The position numbers and the translations under genes were made by a program. Shown here piece by piece: positions 1 through 7,914 of a stretch of DNA of 44,676 nucleotides. Source of the stretch: Moraxellaceae bacterium. GTDB taxonomy: Bacteria > Pseudomonadota > Gammaproteobacteria > Pseudomonadales > Moraxellaceae. The notes below the pieces were generated by a model. It was not told where the DNA came from. It saw nothing but the letters and a program-made list of their open reading frames with translations, and searched no databases. The stretch spans positions 1 through 44,676 of the forward strand of contig JAJUIK010000018.1 in assembly GCA_029267635.1 (NCBI GenBank), written 5' to 3'. Positions within the stretch are counted from its first letter, which is position 1, and each line of letters opens with the position of its first letter.

Positions 1-106
1 CCGTGCGGATGTGTTTGATTATATCGAGATGTTTTACAATCGAATCAGGCGTCATTCGCATCTCGATGGGATGAGTCCAGAAGCCTTTGAGGCAGTTTCA
101 AAATGA
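1..106 (+). CDS. IS3-family transposase, C-terminal end (partial)
   Basis: Only the last 34 codons lie in the window; the gene enters from the left edge. The frame starting at base 2 reads [19 protein letters not shown] and ends in EAFEAVSK followed by TGA. The Y-N-x-x-R-x-H-S pattern and a final 'G-M-S-P-E-x-F' block are typical of the end of the DDE (rve) domain of IS3-family OrfB transposases, which cut and join the element's ends. The catalytic residues lie outside the window, so activity cannot be judged. Confident at family level only. Confidence 0.85.
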   Translation, partial: RADVFDYIEMFYNRIRRHSHLDGMSPEAFEAVSK

Positions 107-141
107 GGCTGTCTCATGTCTAGGATACTGGGAGCAGTCCA
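1..141 (+). mobile_element. Right end of an IS3-family insertion sequence
   Basis: After the transposase stop there are 35 bases ending in GGGAGCAGTCCA at 130-141. The terminal CA, read as TG on the other strand, is the usual IS3-family tip, and TGGACTGCTCCC would be the outer part of the inverted repeat. The reverse-strand gene to the right loses its natural 3' end exactly here, which fixes the boundary at about 141. The left end and target duplication are outside the window. Confidence 0.7.
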
Positions 142-735
142 CTCAATAGGCGATGTCATCATACCTGATGTACACAAAGTCAATTTCATAGCTTTTCTAG
201 ATGATGCAATATACTCATCACTTGTCGGTTGGCTATGGGTAACACTATTAGACTGTGACGAAATGTTTAGTTGATTCCAACGTAATTCTACAGACTCATA
301 AAATGTATAGTCAGGAATGATGGCTTTGGGGTTGATTAGAAGATAGTTGCGTTTAATTCTACAGACAAGTTGAGAATCCAATAACTCGCTCAAGAATTTC
401 TTTAGGCGGTTTTTGTCAGAGTCACTCAATTTATTTTGTGCTAGATTGACGATATTCGTTTTCGTATCTCTAACTGAAACTAATCTCCAAAATAAGGCTA
501 AAGCAGTTGGATTCAGTTGCAGGAATACGTTTACTACATCTATTCCTTCCGTATAAATATTTTGTTTAGTAATTAGATCATAATACTTTGTAGTTCCTTT
601 TTTACCAATTCCATAAAATGGAGCGGTTCTATGCTTACGATCTTTGATCCTTGTAACTTGATACGAATCTCCGCTTTCTAATGTTAGGAATTCTGATGAG
701 ACAGTGTCCATCAGGTTGTTTGTTAAATCAGTCAT
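52..735 (-). pseudogene. Putative replication-type winged-helix protein, 3' end replaced by IS sequence
   Basis: The reverse-strand frame begins at ATG 735 (MTDLTNNLMDTVSSEF). The native part runs to about 142, roughly 198 residues. The last 30 residues are the IS end read backwards. The middle part (NPTALALFWRLVSVRD, then KNRLKKFLSELLDSQLVCR and YLLINPKAIIP) has the layout of a winged helix followed by an 'x-x-Y-x-INP' strand. That resembles RepL-type plasmid replication proteins and related helix-turn-helix factors. The resemblance is by eye and weak; another DNA-binding role is possible. How much of the C-terminus is lost is unknown. Its presence suggests the left segment derives from a plasmid or integrative element. 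Confidence 0.45.
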
Positions 736-899
736 ACATACCTCAATACTGCGGATAAGTACCTAATAAACACTTAGCGGTTAATGTAAGTGCTTATTAG
801 GTTTAAAAAAATAACTTAACTATTTGATTATTATAGTCGAGTCTACGCATAAAAATAATATATAGAGTGCAAAAGCACCAAAACCACAAAACCAAAAAA

Positions 900-914
900 G
901 GGAGCGGAGCTCCC
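900..914. repeat. Short G+C-rich hairpin
   Basis: GGGAGC at 900-905 pairs perfectly with GCTCCC at 909-914 around a GGA loop. It follows an A-rich run but has no downstream T-run, so on the plus strand it is not a standard terminator. On the minus strand the A-run before it becomes a weak T-rich tail (CTTTTTTGG), so it might end a reverse transcript. Confidence 0.5.
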
Positions 915-1086
915 ACATACCTATATTTAAATACTATGTCTTACAGCTAAAAATCATTGAACCTATAAGATCCCTATAAGGTGGTAATTACTTTTTGGTG
1001 ATAACACCTAATTTTGGAGGTGTGGTTCTATATTCTGAACAGACATTTTTTCAGATGAACTGCTATATCTTCCCTATAGTATGCTC

Positions 1087-1160
1087 CTTTAATAATTGCC
1101 CCATTAACTTGCGTCGTAAGTACTGCGTACTTCCTCCTTGTTATGGGGCAATTATTAAAG
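1087..1160. repeat. Long inverted repeat with nested hairpin (first of three)
   Basis: CTTTAATAATTGCCCC at 1087-1102 is matched by its exact reverse complement at 1145-1160. The match continues inward with one bulge to ATTAAC / GTTAT. Inside sits a second hairpin, AAGTAC-TGC-GTACTT at 1118-1132. The result is a two-storey stem-loop of about 74 bases. It overlaps a 73-codon open frame (995-1216) that I do not consider a gene. Confidence 0.75.
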
Positions 1161-1191
1161 AAAAAATCTTGACTGATCTTTTCTACTTCTT

Positions 1192-1240
1192 GGGTAATTT
1201 GTTGCTAAAGCCATAATATGGCTTTAGCAACAAATTACCC
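1192..1240. repeat. Perfect 24-base palindrome
   Basis: Bases 1192-1215 are the exact reverse complement of 1217-1240, with only base 1216 between them. Such a near-loopless palindrome could extrude as a cruciform or form a strong RNA hairpin. There is no T-run on either side, so a terminator role is unlikely. Confidence 0.85.
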
Positions 1241-1271
1241 TTCTCATATATAAGAGACCAGAATTACTCGG

Positions 1272-1341
1272 TTAAGTTACTTACCCCCTTCAAGTATGCA
1301 GCACGAAGTGCGGAATACGCAGGAGGGGGGAAGTAACTTAA
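1272..1341. repeat. Long inverted repeat with nested hairpin (third of three)
   Basis: The outer arms TTAAGTTACTTACCCCC (1272-1288) and 1325-1341 pair with a single mismatch. Inside, GTAT (1294-1297) pairs with ATAC (1315-1318) and GCAC-GAA-GTGC (1301-1311) forms an inner hairpin. Read on the minus strand, the loop region contains GTGCTGCATACTT, close to GTACTGCGTACTT in the first hairpin (1120-1132). Confidence 0.75.
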
Positions 1342-1479
1342 GCCTAGGTGATAAAAGAAATAATAAAGAATAAGAATGTATATACGACAAGTAATGTCCT
1401 TACGTACTTACGTGCGTCATCAAATTTGGCTAATATCAGTCACATAGATACATAGCTAAAATTGACTGAAGGGTAAACC

Positions 1480-3030
1480 ATGGCACGTGCTCCAAAGAAA
1501 GAAGCCAAGCAAGAACCGTTAGAAGTCGTACTGTGGAAAACAGCAGACAAACTTCGCAAGAACATTGATGCGGCTGAATACAAGCATGTTGTCCTTGGTT
1601 TGATCTTCCTCAAATACATCAGTGATACCTTTGAAGCGCACTACAATTTACTGGTTTCAGGTGAGGGTGAATTTGATGGGGCTGATCCTGAAGACCGTGA
1701 TGAATACACCGCTTACAATGTATTCTTCGTCCCTGAGAATGCACGTTGGTCATACCTATTAAACCAAGCAAAGCAGCCTAACATTGGCAAGCTAGTTGAT
1801 GAGGCAATGGAAGCCATCGAGAATGACAACCCTCAATTGAAGGGCGTTCTGCCGAAAGTCTATGCACGTCAGAATCTCGATCCTACGAGCCTAGGTGAGC
1901 TGATCGACCTGATTGGTAACATTGCCCTAGGTGATGCGAAATCTCGCTCTGCCGATGTCCTCGGCCATGTGTTCGAGTACTTCCTGGGGGAGTTTGCATT
2001 GGCTGAAGGCAAGCAAGGCGGACAGTTCTATACCCCTAAATCCATCGTGAGCTTATTGGTTCAGATGCTTGAGCCTTACAAGGGCCGAGTATTCGATCCA
2101 TGTTGTGGTTCAGGCGGGATGTTTGTGCAATCCGAGAAGTTTGTCGAAGCGCATCAGGGCCGCATTGAAGACATCTCCATCTATGGTCAGGAAAGTAACC
2201 AGACCACTTGGCGTTTGGCCAAGATGAACCTTGCCATTCGTGGAATCAACTCCGAGCATGTGAAATGGAACTCTGAAGGTTCATTCCTCAACGATGCACA
2301 CAAAGACCTCAAAGCGGATTACATTATTGCCAACCCACCATTCAACGTCTCTGACTGGAGTGGTGAACAGTTAGTTGGTGATGCTCGTTGGTCTCTAGGC
2401 ACACCACCTGCAGGTAATGCCAACTTCGCATGGATGCAACATTTCTTGTATCACATGAGTCCTAAAGGTCAGGCAGGCGTTGTACTTGCAAAAGGTGCGC
2501 TTACCTCTAAGACCAGTGGTGAGGGTGAGATTCGTAAAGCCTTGGTTTCAGAAGCCAATGTCATCGACTGTATTGTGAACCTGCCTGCAAAGCTGTTCCT
2601 GAATACCCAGATTCCTGCTGCTTTATGGTTTATGCGTCGTGACCGTGTTGGTTCGACCAAGTACAAAGATCGCAGCAATCAGATCCTGTTCATCGATGCT
2701 CGCAACTTGGGCCACCTGATTAACCGCAGAACCAAAGTGCTGTCTGATGAAGACATCAAGCTGATCACCGAGACTTACCACAATTGGAGAAACCAAGATG
2801 GTGAGTATGAGGATGTAGCAGGCTTCTGTGCGTCTGTACCACTTGAGAAAGTGGCTGAGCTTGATTATGTACTTACACCAGGTCGTTATGTTGGTTTAGC
2901 TGATGATGAAGATGAGTTCGACTTTAAGGAACGCTTTACCAGTCTGAAAGCGGAGTTTGAGGCACAGCTTGTAGAGGAAGCGAAGCTGAATCAGGCGATT
3001 GCTGAGAATTTGGCGAAGGTGGCTGTATGA
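1480..3030 (+). CDS. hsdM: Type I restriction-modification DNA methyltransferase subunit HsdM
   Basis: This 516-residue protein is the adenine-N6 methyltransferase subunit of a type I system. It transfers a methyl group from S-adenosylmethionine and works as M2S, or R2M2S when the nuclease subunit is present. An HsdM N-terminal helical domain (LWKTADKLRKNIDAAEYKH) comes first. The SAM-binding motif I, FDPCCGSGGMF, is at about residues 205-215, and the catalytic NPPF is at 285-288. Length and motifs are full, so it looks intact. The ATG follows an AAGGGTAAACC stretch. Its stop overlaps the start of hsdS (ATGA), showing translational coupling. Since both partner genes are damaged, it can at most methylate; restriction is lost. 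Confidence 0.95.
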   Translation: MARAPKKEAKQEPLEVVLWKTADKLRKNIDAAEYKHVVLGLIFLKYISDTFEAHYNLLVSGEGEFDGADPEDRDEYTAYNVFFVPENARWSYLLNQAKQPNIGKLVDEAMEAIENDNPQLKGVLPKVYARQNLDPTSLGELIDLIGNIALGDAKSRSADVLGHVFEYFLGEFALAEGKQGGQFYTPKSIVSLLVQMLEPYKGRVFDPCCGSGGMFVQSEKFVEAHQGRIEDISIYGQESNQTTWRLAKMNLAIRGINSEHVKWNSEGSFLNDAHKDLKADYIIANPPFNVSDWSGEQLVGDARWSLGTPPAGNANFAWMQHFLYHMSPKGQAGVVLAKGALTSKTSGEGEIRKALVSEANVIDCIVNLPAKLFLNTQIPAALWFMRRDRVGSTKYKDRSNQILFIDARNLGHLINRRTKVLSDEDIKLITETYHNWRNQDGEYEDVAGFCASVPLEKVAELDYVLTPGRYVGLADDEDEFDFKERFTSLKAEFEAQLVEEAKLNQAIAENLAKVAV

Positions 3031-3773
3031 ATCAGCAAAGTTTGTTGGATTTAGTTAACCTTACTACAGGTAAATTGAATTCTAATGCAGCAGTAGAAGG
3101 TGGAGATTACCCATTCTTCACATGTTCACCTGAAACGCTAGCAATTGATCAATTCTCATTTGATAGTAAAGCGTTACTTTTGGCAGGGAATAATGCTGAG
3201 GGCAATTTCTGTCTAAAGTACTATGAGGGAAAATTCGATGCTTATCAAAGAACTTATGTTCTTACATTAAATGATGAGTCTGTTACAACATACAAATACT
3301 TATTCTATTTCCTAAAGACGAAACTTCTTGAACTTAAGAATAACTCTGCTGGATCAGCGACAAAATTTCTGACTTTGTCTATCCTTAGAGATATTCAAAT
3401 TCCATTACCACCTCTCCCTGAACAAAAAGCCATAGCCTCTGTCCTTTCCTCACTCGATGACAAAATCGACCTGCTGCATCGTCAGAACAAAACCCTGGAA
3501 GCCATGGCTGAAACTCTGTTTCGTCAGTGGTTTATTGAGGAAGCGAAAGAAGATTGGGAAGAAAAGGCCATCGGTGAAATCTTCACAATCAAAGGTGGTG
3601 GTACTCCAAGCACAAAAGAACCAAGCTATTGGGATGGTGGTATAGCTTGGACTTCTCCAAGAGATCTATCAACTGCGACTTCAATTTATATGTTCTCAAC
3701 AGAGAGAACAATTACTGAAGCTGGTTTAGCCAAGGTTATCCAAGTGTGCGTCAAAGCTTTAAAGACCAGATGA
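3027..3773 (+). pseudogene. hsdS: Truncated specificity subunit HsdS
   Basis: HsdS directs HsdM and HsdR to the recognition site. It normally has two target-recognition domains (TRDs), each followed by a conserved helix, about 400 residues in all. Here TRD1 (about residues 1-128) and the central conserved region (PLPPLPEQKAIASVLSSLDD, then LHRQNKTLEAMAETLFRQWF) are complete. The second TRD starts normally (GEIFTIKGGGTPSTKEPSYW) but ends after GLAKV at about base 3737. The last dozen codons belong to a different gene read out of frame. Half the second TRD and the second conserved helix are gone. Half-length HsdS proteins of some systems are known to work as dimers, so residual DNA targeting with HsdM is possible. 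Confidence 0.85.
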
Positions 3774-4126
3774 ACGCCATGATGCTGAAAGAAGTACAGA
3801 AGCAGGAAAACGATGGCTTTGCCGCACTCGGTGCCATGCTGGCTTCTGCCATGGTCGACAAGATGATTGATGCCGTGGTGACGCCGGAAGGAATGACCTT
3901 GATGCTGCAAGGCAAAGACCTGAAGCAAAGTGTCTCAGGTAGCGAGAATGAATCTGCAGAAAGCAAGCAGGAAGAACATCAGCCGGACTATGAGACCAGC
4001 TATACCTCATTCAACGACTTTCAGGTTGTGATTAAAGATCCAAACAAGTCGAAGGAAATAAAAGTGCTGATGGTACGTGATGGCTTAAGCTGGAAGATCC
4101 ACAAGATTGCGGTGCCGTTGGAATAA
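3737..4126 (+). pseudogene. DUF2939-like protein lacking its N-terminus
   Basis: From about base 3737 the frame reads YPSVRQSFKDQMNAMMLKEV, matching the middle of DUF2939-type proteins, where a membrane or signal segment and a '(V)D-x-P-x-V-R' motif come first. That N-terminal portion is absent: the sequence fuses directly to the cut end of hsdS. A GTG at 3746 could start a 126-residue product, but it would lack the export segment. The C-terminus (VLMVRDGLSWKIHKIAVPLE) is complete. The family has no established function. The gene is probably a remnant brought here by the deletion that cut hsdS. Confidence 0.6.
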
Positions 4127-4150
4127 GTAACTAGAGGGATTTTTTTAAAG

Positions 4151-4573
4151 ATGTTTAACGAAAGTAGCGGATCTAATAGAGAAAATAAAACTTTCAAGAT
4201 GATTGTAGTGGGAGCTCTCACTGTCGTTGCATTACTAGGGGGCGGAAGTATCATTTACTATTTTGCAATTTTTGCCCCCTCTTTAGAGAGAGAGAAACTT
4301 GAATTTGAGAGAAAGAAGCAGGCTTATGACGAGTGCGTAAATAAAGCAGACAGAGACTATGCAAATGCTTGGTCTTCTAGCTGCAGTCAGCAAGCAGAAA
4401 AAAACAAAAGATTATTGTTCTTATGCAATAACGCCTTTTCAGATCCAAGGAATTGTCAAATTATGCATGGTGATATTCACTTTAATCCTCAGTGTATTTT
4501 ACCCAAGCCTATAGCTGCAGAAATAGAGAATATAAGAACCGTAAACATGGCTCAATGTACACAAAATTTTTAA
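4151..4573 (+). CDS. Hypothetical single-span membrane protein with six cysteines
   Basis: I do not recognise this 140-residue protein. A hydrophilic N-terminus of about 16 residues is followed by one clear membrane segment (MIVVGALTVVALLGGGSIIYY, about 17-38). Next comes a short charged, probably coiled-coil stretch (LEREKLEFERKKQAYDECV) and a C-terminal domain with six cysteines (DECV, SSSC, FLCN, RNCQ, PQCI, AQCT). An even number of cysteines after a membrane anchor suggests periplasmic disulphides. It lies between the hsdS and hsdR remnants in the same direction; a cargo gene between hsdS and hsdR is common in type I operons. Confidence 0.6.
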   Translation: MFNESSGSNRENKTFKMIVVGALTVVALLGGGSIIYYFAIFAPSLEREKLEFERKKQAYDECVNKADRDYANAWSSSCSQQAEKNKRLLFLCNNAFSDPRNCQIMHGDIHFNPQCILPKPIAAEIENIRTVNMAQCTQNF

Positions 4574-4612
4574 GAAAACCTTTAGCAATTAGCTGATTGA
4601 TGTGGGGGAACT

Positions 4613-5923
4613 ATGACCAAAATGACCGAATCAGACATTGAGCTGATGGCGATAGAGCAACTGGAGGGAATGGGCTACACAAGGCTCAGGCAAGTCTCTG
4701 TCCATGGTTTTCTATACAGGAAAAATTGTCCTGGCTTTGGATAACCCAACAGTGGTCGTGATCACAGACCGGAACGATCTGGATGACCAACTGTTTGGAA
4801 CCTTTGCTGCATCCAGCCAATTACTGCGTCAGACACCGAAGCAGGCAGAGAATCGAGAAGAACTCAAAGAGCTACTCAAGGTTGGTTCAGGTGGGGTGAT
4901 CTTCACCACCATCCAGAAGTTCCAACCTGAAGATGGTGGCAGTGTTTATGAGCTGCTGTCAGACCGCACCAACATTGTGGTGATTGCAGATGAGGCACAT
5001 CGTTCACAGTATGGTTTCAATGCCAAAGAAGTCGATGTCAAAGACGAGAATGGCAATGTAGTAGGTAAGCGTACATCCTCGGTGTAGATCAGGGCGAAGG
5101 CAAGACACGATTCCTCAATGCGGTATCAGCTATGTCGCAGGCATTTGCATTAGCTGTACCTCATCCAAGTGCGATGGAAGCAGCACCAGTGGTTGCATTC
5201 TTCCAGGCTGTGAAAGCACGACTGGCCAAGTTCAGTGATGGTTCAGGCAAAATCTCAGGCCTGAGCAATGCTGAACTGGAAGCCAAGGTCAAACAAACCA
5301 TTGACCAGGCATTGGTGACTGAACAGGTGGTGGACATCTTTGATGCAGCAGGCATCCAGAAGCCAGACATCTCCATTCTCTCTGATGAGTTCATGCAGGA
5401 GATGAAAGGCTACCAGCACAAGAACATTGCACTGGAAACCCTGAAAAAACTACTCAGTGATGAAATCAAGGTAAGAGAACAGCGCAGCGTTACCCAGGGT
5501 AAGAAGCTGATGGATATGCTGAGCTCGGCCATTAAGGGCTATCAGAACAAGGTGCTGACTGCAGCCGAAGTAATTGATGAGCTCATCAAGTTGGCGAAAA
5601 CCATCCAGGAATCAGACAAGCTGGCAGAAGAACTCAATCTGACCGAATACGAATACGCCTTCTATTCAGCAGTCGCTGAGAATGAGAGTGCTCGTGAGTT
5701 AATGCAAAAGGAGATCCTACGCGAACTCGCTATCGTTCTGACAGAATCCATTCGCAAGAACGTAACCTTGGACTGGACCATCAAAGAAGCTGCTAGGGCG
5801 AAGCTGAGAGTCATCGTGAAGCGTCTACTCAAGAAGTATGGCTATCCACCTGATATGGCTTTATTGGCTACAGAGACGGTACTGGAACAGGCTGAGCAAT
5901 TGGCGGATGAGTTAGTAGCCTAA
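4613..5923 (+). pseudogene. hsdR: Type I restriction endonuclease HsdR, two internal deletions
   Basis: HsdR is normally a protein of about 1000 residues with an N-terminal nuclease domain, a DEAD-like translocase and a C-terminal HsdM-contacting region. Three pieces remain. (1) ATG 4613 to about 4681 encodes the first 23 residues ([20 protein letters not shown]...). (2) In another frame from about 4677, the Walker A loop TQGSGKS and then [18 protein letters not shown] and DEAH (4989-5000) run to about 5074. (3) In a third frame from about 5075, the C-terminal part ([20 protein letters not shown]...) runs to the stop at 5923. The nuclease domain and second RecA lobe are missing and both joints shift frame, so no active nuclease can be made. 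An ATG at 5132 could still give a 263-residue C-terminal fragment. Confidence 0.88.
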
Positions 5924-6008
5924 AGAAAATTGCATGGTAAGTGTCGAGATAAGTATTTTACGTTGCAGTAATTAGAGTGTATTGGATAAGTGAATTTAGG
6001 CGGGGTTA

Positions 6009-7136
6009 ATGGAATTTTTAAAGAAAATTAAAGACCGACACATCATAGATAAAAAGACAGAACAGTTGTTTTATCAAATGGCTGTAGACGAAATTACGAA
6101 AGGCGAAAAAAGACCGGCTTTGTGGGCAATGGCTTTGACAAGATCTGATGGGGATATGAATAGGGCTGAAGCGGTTTATATTGGATTATTAGCTGAAGAA
6201 TATAAAGATGACTTCTACTTGGCTCAACGTGAGAAAGAACAAAAAACCAAGTTAACTCAAAAGGCGGTAACCAGTACAGCAGTCGACACCAGGAAGTATG
6301 AAACTACCTCAGAACCTAATACAAAGCTTAGATGGGTTTCTTGGGCAGTAATCATCATTGTTGGCTTAATTGTAGTTGGACTTTTTATACAGCAGCAAAG
6401 TATACAGATACCTGTCAAACCAGCAGATACTTCACCTATAGAAAATACTGGATTGTCTCAAAGTGCAGAGCAGGAGATTGTGCAGGCTCCTCAACCCGTG
6501 CCAATGGATCCTTCTTTAGTTGTTTATGGGGATGCTGAGATTCAGAACTTACCTTCAATGGAGTTGGGTGAAGTTATTAAAGAATTTATGCCTACACAAA
6601 CAGACATTTTAAATGCAGGGGTTCGTTGGAACTATCAAGCAAACAACCCACATGTGATTTGGCTAGATCAAACTTACTTTAAAGAAAATAACTATTCATC
6701 AAGAAAAGGAGTGATGAGGATTAATGTTCAAGGTAAGGTAGCTAAAATTCAAAAGGGACGAGAATACGAGCTACCTTGGGCTGTAATTTATGAATCTTGG
6801 GCGAACCCTAAATTCGGAGTTGAAACGATCCATTTTTTTCCAGCAATGCCTGAATCAGCACACAGAGACTCTAGTAGTTGTTTTGGTGAAGAATTTCTTG
6901 ATTGTGAATTTGATCCTTTAACTTCGATTAAATATGTTGGAATCACTTATTCCAAAATTTGTGAGGAAGTTTCTGTTGGGCTGAATTTTAACAAAATATA
7001 TGAGTTGAGCTTATTGGGTAAGAAGAATGTGTTTGCGATGCATTCGATGTCTTCGGGCTCAGGTGGAACCACTGCAGATTTTATACTTTATCCTAATATT
7101 ACTAAGGATCAGGCGTGTGCACTATTAACACATTGA
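6009..7136 (+). CDS. Hypothetical single-span membrane protein
   Basis: I do not recognise this 375-residue protein. The N-terminal 80 residues are charged and helical (LFYQMAVDEITKGEKRPALW...), with an 'A-L-W-A-M-A...A-Y-I-x-L-L' pattern like short helical repeats. A linker rich in K and T follows, then one membrane segment at about 110-130 (WAVIIIVGLIVVGLFIQQ), a proline-rich linker (QAPQPVPMDPSL) and a C-terminal domain with several cysteines. It is likely a bitopic protein with a cytoplasmic helical N-terminus and a periplasmic C-terminus. It is the last gene before the tRNA-like sequence at 7365-7444 and so belongs to the putative island. Codon use is A+T-rich like its neighbour at 4151. 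Confidence 0.6.
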   Translation: MEFLKKIKDRHIIDKKTEQLFYQMAVDEITKGEKRPALWAMALTRSDGDMNRAEAVYIGLLAEEYKDDFYLAQREKEQKTKLTQKAVTSTAVDTRKYETTSEPNTKLRWVSWAVIIIVGLIVVGLFIQQQSIQIPVKPADTSPIENTGLSQSAEQEIVQAPQPVPMDPSLVVYGDAEIQNLPSMELGEVIKEFMPTQTDILNAGVRWNYQANNPHVIWLDQTYFKENNYSSRKGVMRINVQGKVAKIQKGREYELPWAVIYESWANPKFGVETIHFFPAMPESAHRDSSSCFGEEFLDCEFDPLTSIKYVGITYSKICEEVSVGLNFNKIYELSLLGKKNVFAMHSMSSGSGGTTADFILYPNITKDQACALLTH

Positions 7137-7364
7137 TGAGCTGAGTCAATTCTAAGGCATTTGGAGATTTAGTTGAACTGATTTGGATGAAGTTGAGTGC
7201 TCTGAGTATCCTTGCATGTTGATAGCCTCTTCTTTGAATTCTCGCGTAATAGGCGGTGGAGTCTATAGTCTCGCTTAAGGTGGGTTAATTCTTAACAAAA
7301 AGTGTCCAGTGGTTAAATAGTGATCGATTGAATCATCTTGTTAAATGAGTACCCAGTTGAGTAC
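7137..7364. other. Non-coding stretch at the island edge
   Basis: No gene, terminator or recognised repeat is seen. The stretch sits between the last island gene and the tRNA-like sequence, where an attachment site would be expected. Confidence 0.4.
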
Positions 7365-7444
7365 CTTGGGGATGTTGAGTGGTATACAACTAACTGATTT
7401 TATTAAGAGATGACGTGTCGGTTCGAGTCCGACCCTCGGGACCA
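7365..7444 (+). other. tRNA-like sequence / tRNA 3' end, probable island attachment site
   Basis: The T-arm is textbook: GTCGG (7417-7421), TTCGAGT, CCGAC (7429-7433). It is followed by a seven-base acceptor strand CCTCGGG (7434-7440), discriminator A and CCA (7442-7444). Upstream, CTTGGGG (7365-7371) can pair with that acceptor strand using three G-U pairs. A D-arm GTTG-N9-CAAC with a GG-containing loop follows at 7374-7390. Between the D- and T-arms no anticodon stem can be formed, so this is not a working tRNA. The usual explanation is that a genomic island inserted into a tRNA gene and left the 3' end as a duplicated att site. The isotype cannot be read from this fragment. Confidence 0.65.
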
Positions 7445-7453
7445 AGATTCAAG

Positions 7454-7489
7454 AAACCCTAAACTGGTACGAAAGGTTTAGGGTTTTTT
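7454..7489 (+). terminator. Rho-independent terminator after the tRNA-like sequence
   Basis: AAACCCTAAAC (7454-7464) and GTTTAGGGTTT (7476-7486) form an 11-pair stem ending in a T-run. It sits 10 bases after the CCA, as expected for the original terminator of a tRNA transcript. Confidence 0.9.
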
Positions 7490-7914
7490 ATTGCCTGCTA
7501 TTTTGTGGAATCATCCTCTCTCTGAAGTTTTTCTTCTTATTAAAATAAGTGTTGGCGTGCTGATTTGTGCTGCATGATATGATGTGTTAGCTATTTGCCC
7601 TCTATTTTTGATCTGCTTGATTCTGAGTAGCAAGAAGATCGGTCAAATAGAATGATACTGAAAGTACTATTCTCGAACTCCAAAACTCAAGATGATTTTT
7701 TAATACTAAAATCCTCTTGCTTTAAATAAAAACAAAAAAGACAAAGACTTAAATTTATCGCGTTATAAATCAACTAAATATTAGCAGAACCCATATTTAA
7801 GTTGTTACCGTGAGAATGGTTTTCATTGTATTTCCGCCGAAAATTTGTTAATTCTCTAGCAAGATTCAGCATTTTTTGTAATCACAAGCAGTCAATAAAA
7901 GTAAGAGGACAAGC
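7490..7914. other. Non-coding stretch upstream of the histidine kinase
   Basis: No gene or strong structure is seen. The last part is A+T-rich and should hold the promoter of the kinase gene; an AGAGGA ribosome-binding site lies just before ATG 7915. Confidence 0.4.

Larger units (their letters stand above)
736..1479. other. Gene-free, hairpin-rich spacer before the restriction-modification operon
   Basis: No convincing gene is seen in these 744 bases. It is A+T-rich and holds one small and three large inverted repeats, listed separately. A short GTGC-AAAA-GCAC hairpin lies at 867-878. The promoter of the reverse gene at 735 and that of hsdM must lie here, but I cannot place either with confidence. 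Confidence 0.6.

Noticed and set aside
995..1216. 73-codon forward open frame
   Set aside because: It overlaps two long inverted repeats, ends in the perfect palindrome, has no clear ribosome-binding site and its protein has no recognisable pattern.
1087..1341. Integron attC or XerC/D (pdif) sites
   Set aside because: The arms lack the GTTRRRY / RYYYAAC core sites and the 11-6-11 dif pattern, and the middle palindrome is perfect rather than bulged.
4704..5087. A separate small ATPase gene
   Set aside because: It starts inside the Walker A region of HsdR (the ATG is the Met of LSMVFYTG) and matches the middle of HsdR, so it is a fragment of the deleted gene.
5132..5923. A free-standing gene of unknown function
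   Set aside because: It matches the C-terminal part of HsdR; the homology extends upstream of the ATG to about 5075.
7365..7444. A functional tRNA gene
   Set aside because: No anticodon stem-loop can be folded between the D- and T-arms and the acceptor needs three G-U pairs.
1..7444. Abortive-infection or other phage-defence function for the two membrane proteins at 4151 and 6009
   Set aside because: Their position among restriction genes is suggestive, but they have no recognisable effector domain, so no function is claimed.
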